Assembly: GCA_025716855.1 (NCBI GenBank)
Contig: JAIXMQ010000198.1
Location: forward strand, 1-13,405
Reading direction: 5' to 3'
DNA length: 13,405 nt
From: Pilaira anomala
Lineage: Eukaryota > Mucoromycota > Mucoromycetes > Mucorales > Mucoraceae
Below are positions 8,947 through 13,405 of this stretch, piece after piece; position 1 is the stretch's first letter, and each line of letters begins with the position of its first letter. The translations under genes and the position numbers were made by a program. The notes under the pieces were generated by a model. The model saw only the letters and a list, made by a program, of their open reading frames with translations. It was not told where the DNA came from and did no database searches.

Positions 8947-9293
8947 TGTAATATTTGTCAGATTCTTAAAGAAGGATAGATATTCTTATTGGATAATAAA
9001 ATAAGACTAAACTTAATATGTATACCAAGATAATAATAATGTTCTTTTATTTGAATATATTGTCGAGTATTTATATGTTTTCAGTTCGGGGAAAAGGGGA
9101 TAATTCATATGGTTAATATGTATTGATTTTGGTTTAAAGTATTGTAATTAATTAATAGTTTCTTCTTATAGTTTTATGTCTTGAATGTATACATTTAGTT
9201 GACACTTAATGTATTGACCAATTGTTTGCCGGACATTAAAGTATATGGAGAAATATGTCGGACACCGAGTATTTGATTTAGCCGGACATTACA
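8947..9293 (-). repeat. 3' LTR of the Ty3/gypsy element (347 bp, left end tentative)
   Basis: The right end is well placed: it begins, on the minus strand, TGTAATGTCCGG directly after a purine-rich tract that follows pol. The left end is set at the TGTAATATT at 8947, because its complement ends ATTACA and so gives a 6-bp terminal inverted repeat TGTAAT/ATTACA. A TATA-like box (CATATAAATAC, 9077-9065) lies inside. GCCGGACATTA occurs twice (9228-9238, 9281-9291) with a diverged GTCGGACAC between (9257-9265). An alternative left end at 8817 would make it 477 bp. No second LTR copy is in the window to confirm the length. Confidence 0.65.
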
Positions 9294-11780
9294 CCATCCT
9301 CCCCTCTAAGAGAAGTTGAAGCATCATTTATTTCAGGATACCAGATTCGCATATGCTTGATGTTTGCAGTTGATAAGTATCCAGTAGTGTCGTCTTGCTG
9401 ACGAATTTTAATAGACGTGCCTTCGGCATTATTCTTTTCAATGATTTCCCAAGGGCCAGACCATCTTTCTTTATGAAACGAAAGTTTCTCGAGATTTTTT
9501 CTTGCAATTAAATCTCCAACCTTGTAATCATATTTTATCTTGGATCTCTTGTCATAGAATTTCTTTTGAGCCTCTTGAGCCTTCTTTATGTTATTTATAG
9601 CAATACCATGCAATAAGGGAATTCTTTCATTCAGGTAATTCATCCAACTTTCAGAATTATATGTTTTTGGATCTTCGATTTCCAAAGCTGGTAATAAAGA
9701 TAAAGTTATTTTTCTTCCGTACATTAACTCGAAAGGAGAAAATTTCGTACTGGCTTGTCTACTTGTGTTATATGCAAAGGTAACGAAAGGAAGATACTCA
9801 TCCCAAGTATCTGGTTTTTAACCAACCACCATTGCCAGACTTGTCTTAAGGGTTCCATTAAGCCTTTCCACCAAACCGTCAGTTTGTGGGTGTTCCACAC
9901 TAGTAAGTGATCTTCTGATTCCTAACCTCTTGCAAACCATATTCATTGCATCGGAAATGAAGTTCGATCCATTATCAGTAATTAGTCTTGCTGGTAAACC
10001 AATTTTTAAAACGACCTCATAAAGTAGAACTTGAACAACATGATCAGTATCAAATGATTCGAGTGCTGCTGTTACTGCCCATTTACTAAGATATTCCATG
10101 ATGACCAATATATACTTATTGCCTGATTTCGACGCAGGAAGGATAGCGATATCTGCATCCCAGATTTCACCAAGATATGAAGGTGTAATTGGCTTCATTG
10201 GCTGTATAGCAGAATCATTTTGAATTTTATATTTTTGACACAACGTACAATGCTTGATCCAGTTCACAGTATCTTCTTTTCTTGAATCCCACCATCTAAT
10301 ATCCTTAATACGATCCAATGTCTTGTCGACACTAAAATGACCACCAGTATCTTTATTGTGTGCGTGTTTAAGAACCATTTTGACCAATCTACTAGGAACA
10401 ACGGGAACAGTTCTATTTTCTTCCTTAATACAAAAGGTTCCATTTAGCCACATAAAAGGTTCTTTCACTTCCCCTTTCAATAAAGAAATCTTTGGGTCTT
10501 GTAATTGTAACGCTTTAAAATCGGCAGGGTCAACCAGTTTTGTTTCTTGTACATTTTGAGCCAATGTTGACAAAGCATCTGCATCAGTATTTGCAATACC
10601 TTTTCGATGTACTATTGTATATGGTTGATAATCCTTTAATGCCATAATCCATCTTGCAATTCTTCCTCTAGGTAACTTTGTAGATAAAATTGCTTTTAAT
10701 GCGGCATGATCAGTATATATGGTAAGACTTGCACCGTAAACATAAGGATGAAAGTGAAGTAAGGACCATTCAATACTTAAGCATTCTTTTTCTGTCGTAT
10801 GGTAATTTGATTCAGCTGCAGTAAGTGTTCGGCTCGCAAACGCAAAAGGCCTTCCTTTTTGTACAAGACAAGCACCCAATCCAGTGTTTGAAGCATCACA
10901 GTAGTGCAGATCATACGGAAGTCTTGAATCAGGGTATGATAAAGTAGGCAGATTCATAATTGTTTTCTTGATACTAACAAAAGCCTTTTCCGTTTTTTGG
11001 TTCCATTCATAATCAGCATCCTTTTTCAATAATTTATATAAAGGTTTAGCAATACCAGATAAATTTTTAATAAATTTATGGTAGAAAGTAGCAAATCCTA
11101 AAAAGCGTAAAAGAGCTTTTTTATTTGTAGGAGCTGTCCATGTCTTGACTACTTGAATATTTTCTGGGTTTGATCGTATGCCTTCTCCACTTACAAGAAA
11201 TTCCAAGAACTTGACTTCCTTTGAGAACCATTGGCACTTCGTCTCTGATATTTTCAAATTGTGAATCCAATCTTTCAAGTACTCGTTGTACATCTTTTAC
11301 ATGCTGATCCGAACTAGTACTGAAGATGATAATATCATCAATATAACACATACATCTAGGAATACCCTTGAGAACCATTGCCATCATCCTTGAGAAGGAA
11401 GAGGGACCATTGACTATCCCGTAGGGCATAGATAAAAAATGATACAGTTGTCCATTAGCAACAAATGCTGTTTTCTTTGGAGAATCCATAGCTTCAGATA
11501 ATTCTAATTGCCAAAACCCACTTTTCAAGTCCAACGTACTGAATATAGAAAAACCTTGTAGTTGATCTAAAAGCTCACTGACTAAAGGAAGTGGGTATCT
11601 ATCCTTAACAGTAACTTTATTCAAGTTTCGGTAATCGACACAGAACCGCCAAGTGTTATCAGGTTTTCTTAAAAGTACTACCGGACTACACCAGTTACTA
11701 TTGCTTGGGACAATGATCTTTTTAGCTAGCTTTTTTTTGACTTCTTCAGCTAATGCTTCATTTTCAGCAGGTGATCTTCT
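9278..11780 (-). pseudogene. pol: Ty3/gypsy pol: reverse transcriptase, RNase H and integrase, frameshifted and with one stop
   Basis: These enzymes copy retrotransposon RNA and insert the DNA. RT begins with RSPAENEALAEEV at 11780 and keeps the LDL Asp and the YIDD catalytic box (about 11345-11334). A one-base shift near 11280 moves the frame; sequence continues as HNLKISETKCQW, the RT thumb/connection region. RNase H then shows Asp in YCDAS, Glu in TTEKE, Asp in YTDHA and a late NTDADALS. Integrase has an HHCC finger (KHAHN..HCTLC), Asp in IWDADI, Asp in ITDNGSNF and Glu in DGLVERLNG, the last two spaced D-x35-E. A TAA stop at 9820-9818 interrupts integrase just after the catalytic Glu region, but the same frame continues through NTSRQASTKFSPFELMYGRK and the WSGPWEII block to 9278. 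Catalytic residues look intact, so the damage is recent or mild. Family assignment is secure from domain order. Confidence 0.93.
9294..9307 (-). promoter_or_regulatory. Polypurine tract (plus-strand primer site)
   Basis: On the minus strand AGAGGGGAGGATGG lies directly before the LTR's TGTAATG. Its position next to the 3' LTR is what a Ty3/gypsy element needs to prime second-strand DNA synthesis. It lies inside the last codons of the integrase frame, which runs about 16 bp into the LTR before its stop at 9280-9278. Confidence 0.7.
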
Positions 11781-12120
11781 ATAATCTTTTATTACTGATA
11801 TATACCAGCTATATATCTTTATCATTGATTACTATTTAATAGGTGGTTCCACCTATTATTTGACATTATTATTTAATTCTCCTTGATTTCTCACGAATGA
11901 TTAATATCCCGGTATCACAAACCCTTTCTGAACTTTCATGCAATACAACGCGTCTTGACCAGGTCATACGTGTAACATATAAATTATTGTGAACCAAGAC
12001 TGTCAATCTTATGTGAAAAGAGTAAACTCTTTTCCCACCCTTTTATTTGAATATAAATACAACCTCTTTTTTCTCATAAATAAAAACCTAATCTTATTTT
12101 AAGACTTTCAACAAACTACT
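11776..12120. mobile_element. 335-bp insertion (11781-12115) between protease and reverse transcriptase, with imperfect 5-bp duplication
   Basis: The left flank is CTTCT (11776-11780) and the right flank CTACT (12116-12120), a 5-bp duplication with one mismatch. Removing 11781-12120 joins Lys-Arg of the protease-linker frame to Arg-Arg-Ser-Pro-Ala-Glu of the RT frame exactly in phase, which shows this segment is foreign. It contains no coding sequence. Inside are a hairpin with a 10-bp stem (TAATAGGTGG/CCACCTATTA, 11838-11859), a second one (GAAAAGAGT/ACTCTTTTC, about 12015-12034) and, on the plus strand, a GAATATAAATACAACC TATA-like box (about 12049-12064) followed by a CT-rich run. Size, 5-bp duplication and promoter-like box suggest a solo LTR of another element, but the ends are not clean TG..CA, so a small non-autonomous element is also possible. 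Confidence 0.75.
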
Positions 12121-12957
12121 ACGTTTAACATATTTATCAGTTACCACAGGAGTTGCTTCACCAGTATCAATGACATATTTATAGGGTAGATTACTCTTGG
12201 TTTGATGTTCTGATTCTTCTGTCAATTTTGGAAAATATTGTAATAAATCCTTCACAACTAAGCTTGCATTATTTTGTTGATGTTTTAATGCTTTACTAAT
12301 TGAACGAGGCTTTGCATGAAGAACAATGTCTTCTTTATTCATCCAGTCCATACCCAAGATAACCTCCTCATTTTGTTTAGCCACCACATAAAGATAAGCT
12401 TGACTTTCTTCATTTTCATTAAACTTGAAATCCATCACTGCTTTCTTTGTTGTTGTTTGCTCAGATTTATTACCATAACCAATTACTTGTTCTCTACATG
12501 CAAACTGTTGTAGTTGTAACTTATTTGCAGTTGTTTCAGAGATACTACTTATTGTGAATCCAGTATCAACCAGAGCGCCTTGAGAATAAGTATCATTAAC
12601 TTGTATCTTGACCTTGAATCTCAATCCACTAGCTTCCAAGATATTTTTATCTATCTCTTGTTGGTTTTGAATAAGACGAGAAAAAATATTTACATCATCA
12701 TCTTCACTATCTGAGTCTTGATTTCTTGATTCCACCTGATAATCATCTTTAAGTACCTGATGATTTTGTCTTGAATTATTTAGACGCACTTTACAATCCC
12801 GTTTTAAGTGGCCTATCTTTTTACACCGGAAACATCTTCTTTGTTCACCGCCTTTATTTCTATCTTGCTTATTATACTTGTCTGCTTGCTTATGATAGTT
12901 TGGCTTACGATAAGTTTCCTGATAGTTTTGTTTAACCTCTTCTTTCGTTATATCCAT
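12121..12957 (-). pseudogene. gag-pol: Ty3/gypsy Gag end (CCHC zinc knuckle) and aspartic protease, truncated
   Basis: The frame from the ATG at 12957-12955 starts with basic, Asn/Gln-rich sequence leading to the knuckle CFRCKKIGHLKRDC (C42, C45, H50, C55), which binds retrotransposon RNA. An acidic linker (DSDSEDDD) follows, then a retropepsin-like domain with the active-site ALVDTGF (Asp131) and the later VILGMDWM block. After YVIDTGEATPVV the frame enters the 335-bp insertion and ends at a stop inside it (12096-12094). The open frame extends upstream through QNTYNPVYTTIPMD to about 12996, which reads like Gag. Before that the translation turns into low-complexity Phe/Leu sequence and is probably not coding. 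The Gag capsid region, normally several hundred residues, is therefore missing or displaced. DTGF is a mild departure from the usual DTGA/DTGS. Confidence 0.88.
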
Positions 12958-12996
12958 AGGAATAGTAGTATAAACCGGATTATAGGTGTTTTGGAT

Positions 12997-13405
12997 GGGA
13001 AAGAGAAATAAAAGGTAAAACTTAAAGAAATAAAAGATACGAAGAAAATATTGTTAAAACTCTGTTACGATAGTTTTTATTTAGAAAGAAAGATATAAAA
13101 TCAGACAAGGGGAAAACTATCTAAATGATGGTCATATTTATATGTTTTTTTTAGCGGAAACATACGGAAAGTGATATCAATTGTTATCATAGAAGATGTA
13201 TATAAATATGGTAAAGGTAAGTATGTTCATGATGATTATTGGTTGTAAGTTATAATGATGACAATAAAGATGTGATGTAATTTGCTATGATATAATTTTG
13301 CTATGATAATAATTTGATATGATATAATGTCTTCTCCCTGTGTTACATTCTAGATTCTTATCAGTTATAATTACGCGTACTATTGGCGAGTTACTTTGAT
13401 CGGAA
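12997..13405. other. A+T-rich end of window without recognisable gene
   Basis: No Gag capsid frame, primer binding site or copy of the 3' LTR's TGTAATGTCCGG start is visible, although one or more would be expected upstream of the Gag remnant. A degenerate repeat of GCTATGATATAATT-like units lies at about 13271-13329. Either the element was truncated near 12996 or other DNA was inserted here. Confidence 0.5.
13271..13329. repeat. Degenerate short repeats of (G)CTATGATATAAT type
   Basis: The units TTTGCTATGATATAATT, TTTGCTATGATAATAATT and TTTGATATGATATAATG follow one another with small length changes. Three imperfect copies of about 18 bp are visible. No function is indicated. Confidence 0.6.

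Larger units (their letters stand above)
8947..12996 (-). mobile_element. Degenerate, 5'-incomplete Ty3/gypsy LTR retrotransposon
   Basis: Order on the minus strand is Gag end with zinc knuckle, protease, reverse transcriptase, RNase H, integrase, polypurine tract and 3' LTR. Integrase lying after RNase H is diagnostic of Ty3/gypsy rather than Ty1/copia. Gag upstream of about 12996, the primer binding site and the 5' LTR are not recognisable. Lesions are a 335-bp insertion, a frameshift near 11280 and a stop at 9820-9818. The copy cannot make a complete Pol, though its RNA might be mobilised by another copy if it had both LTRs. Confidence 0.88.

Noticed and set aside
8817..9293. Longer 477-bp version of the LTR starting at the TGTAAT at 8817
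   Set aside because: It also gives the TGTAAT/ATTACA inverted ends, so it is not excluded, but the 347-bp version is simpler. A second LTR copy would decide.
10356..13011. Plus-strand open frames at 10356-10559, 12316-12513 and 12808-13011
   Set aside because: All lie antisense to the gypsy gag-pol frame and have no motif of their own.
1..13405. CACTA..TAGTG terminal inverted repeats around the two-gene unit
   Set aside because: CACTA and TAGTG pentamers occur singly (for example near 16, 1615, 6136, 6171 and 6936), but no pair with extended complementarity at matching positions was found by eye.

Overview
The window looks like a transposon-dense, gene-poor stretch of an early-diverging fungal genome, probably Mucoromycota (Mucorales-like). 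The reasons are strong A+T richness with long A and T homopolymers, short introns of 54-70 bp with GT..AG ends and in places a TACTAA-type branch site, and C2H2/Tnp2, MULE and Ty3/gypsy protein families of the kind common in those fungi. The organism call is inference. I see no single-copy housekeeping gene, tRNA, rRNA or CRISPR array.

Left part (1-1781): no gene. It holds a 22-bp tandem repeat (408-593), a 13-bp triple repeat running into 34 A residues (614-678), and a tandem duplication of about 107 bp (679-884). The rest is A+T-rich with long T runs.

Central part (1782-5924): two divergently transcribed, spliced genes share a 267-bp intergenic promoter. On the minus strand is an apparently intact three-exon gene for an unrecognised protein of about 224 residues, with an N-terminal coiled-coil-like stretch and a basic C-terminus. 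On the plus strand is a seven-exon gene of about 910 codons for a transposase of the CACTA/Tnp2 (Transposase_21, Plavaka-like) group with an N-terminal C2H2 zinc finger. One of its introns is a multiple of three and stop-free, so it is invisible in a plain ORF scan. Two one-base frameshifts near 3603 and 3683 break the otherwise clean reading frame. The pair resembles a transposase plus an accessory gene of one element, but I found no terminal inverted repeats.

Middle right (5925-8946): mostly non-coding. It contains a decayed, spliced MULE-type transposase relic on the minus strand (about 7537-8600) that keeps its N- and C-terminal parts but seems to have lost the catalytic core.

Right part (8947-13405): a decayed Ty3/gypsy retrotransposon on the minus strand. 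In its own order it shows the end of Gag with a CCHC knuckle, protease, reverse transcriptase, RNase H, integrase, a polypurine tract and a 3' LTR. Pol is broken by a 335-bp insertion flanked by an imperfect 5-bp duplication, a frameshift before the RNase H region, and one in-frame stop in integrase. Most of Gag and the 5' LTR are not visible. The last 400 bp hold no recognisable gene.
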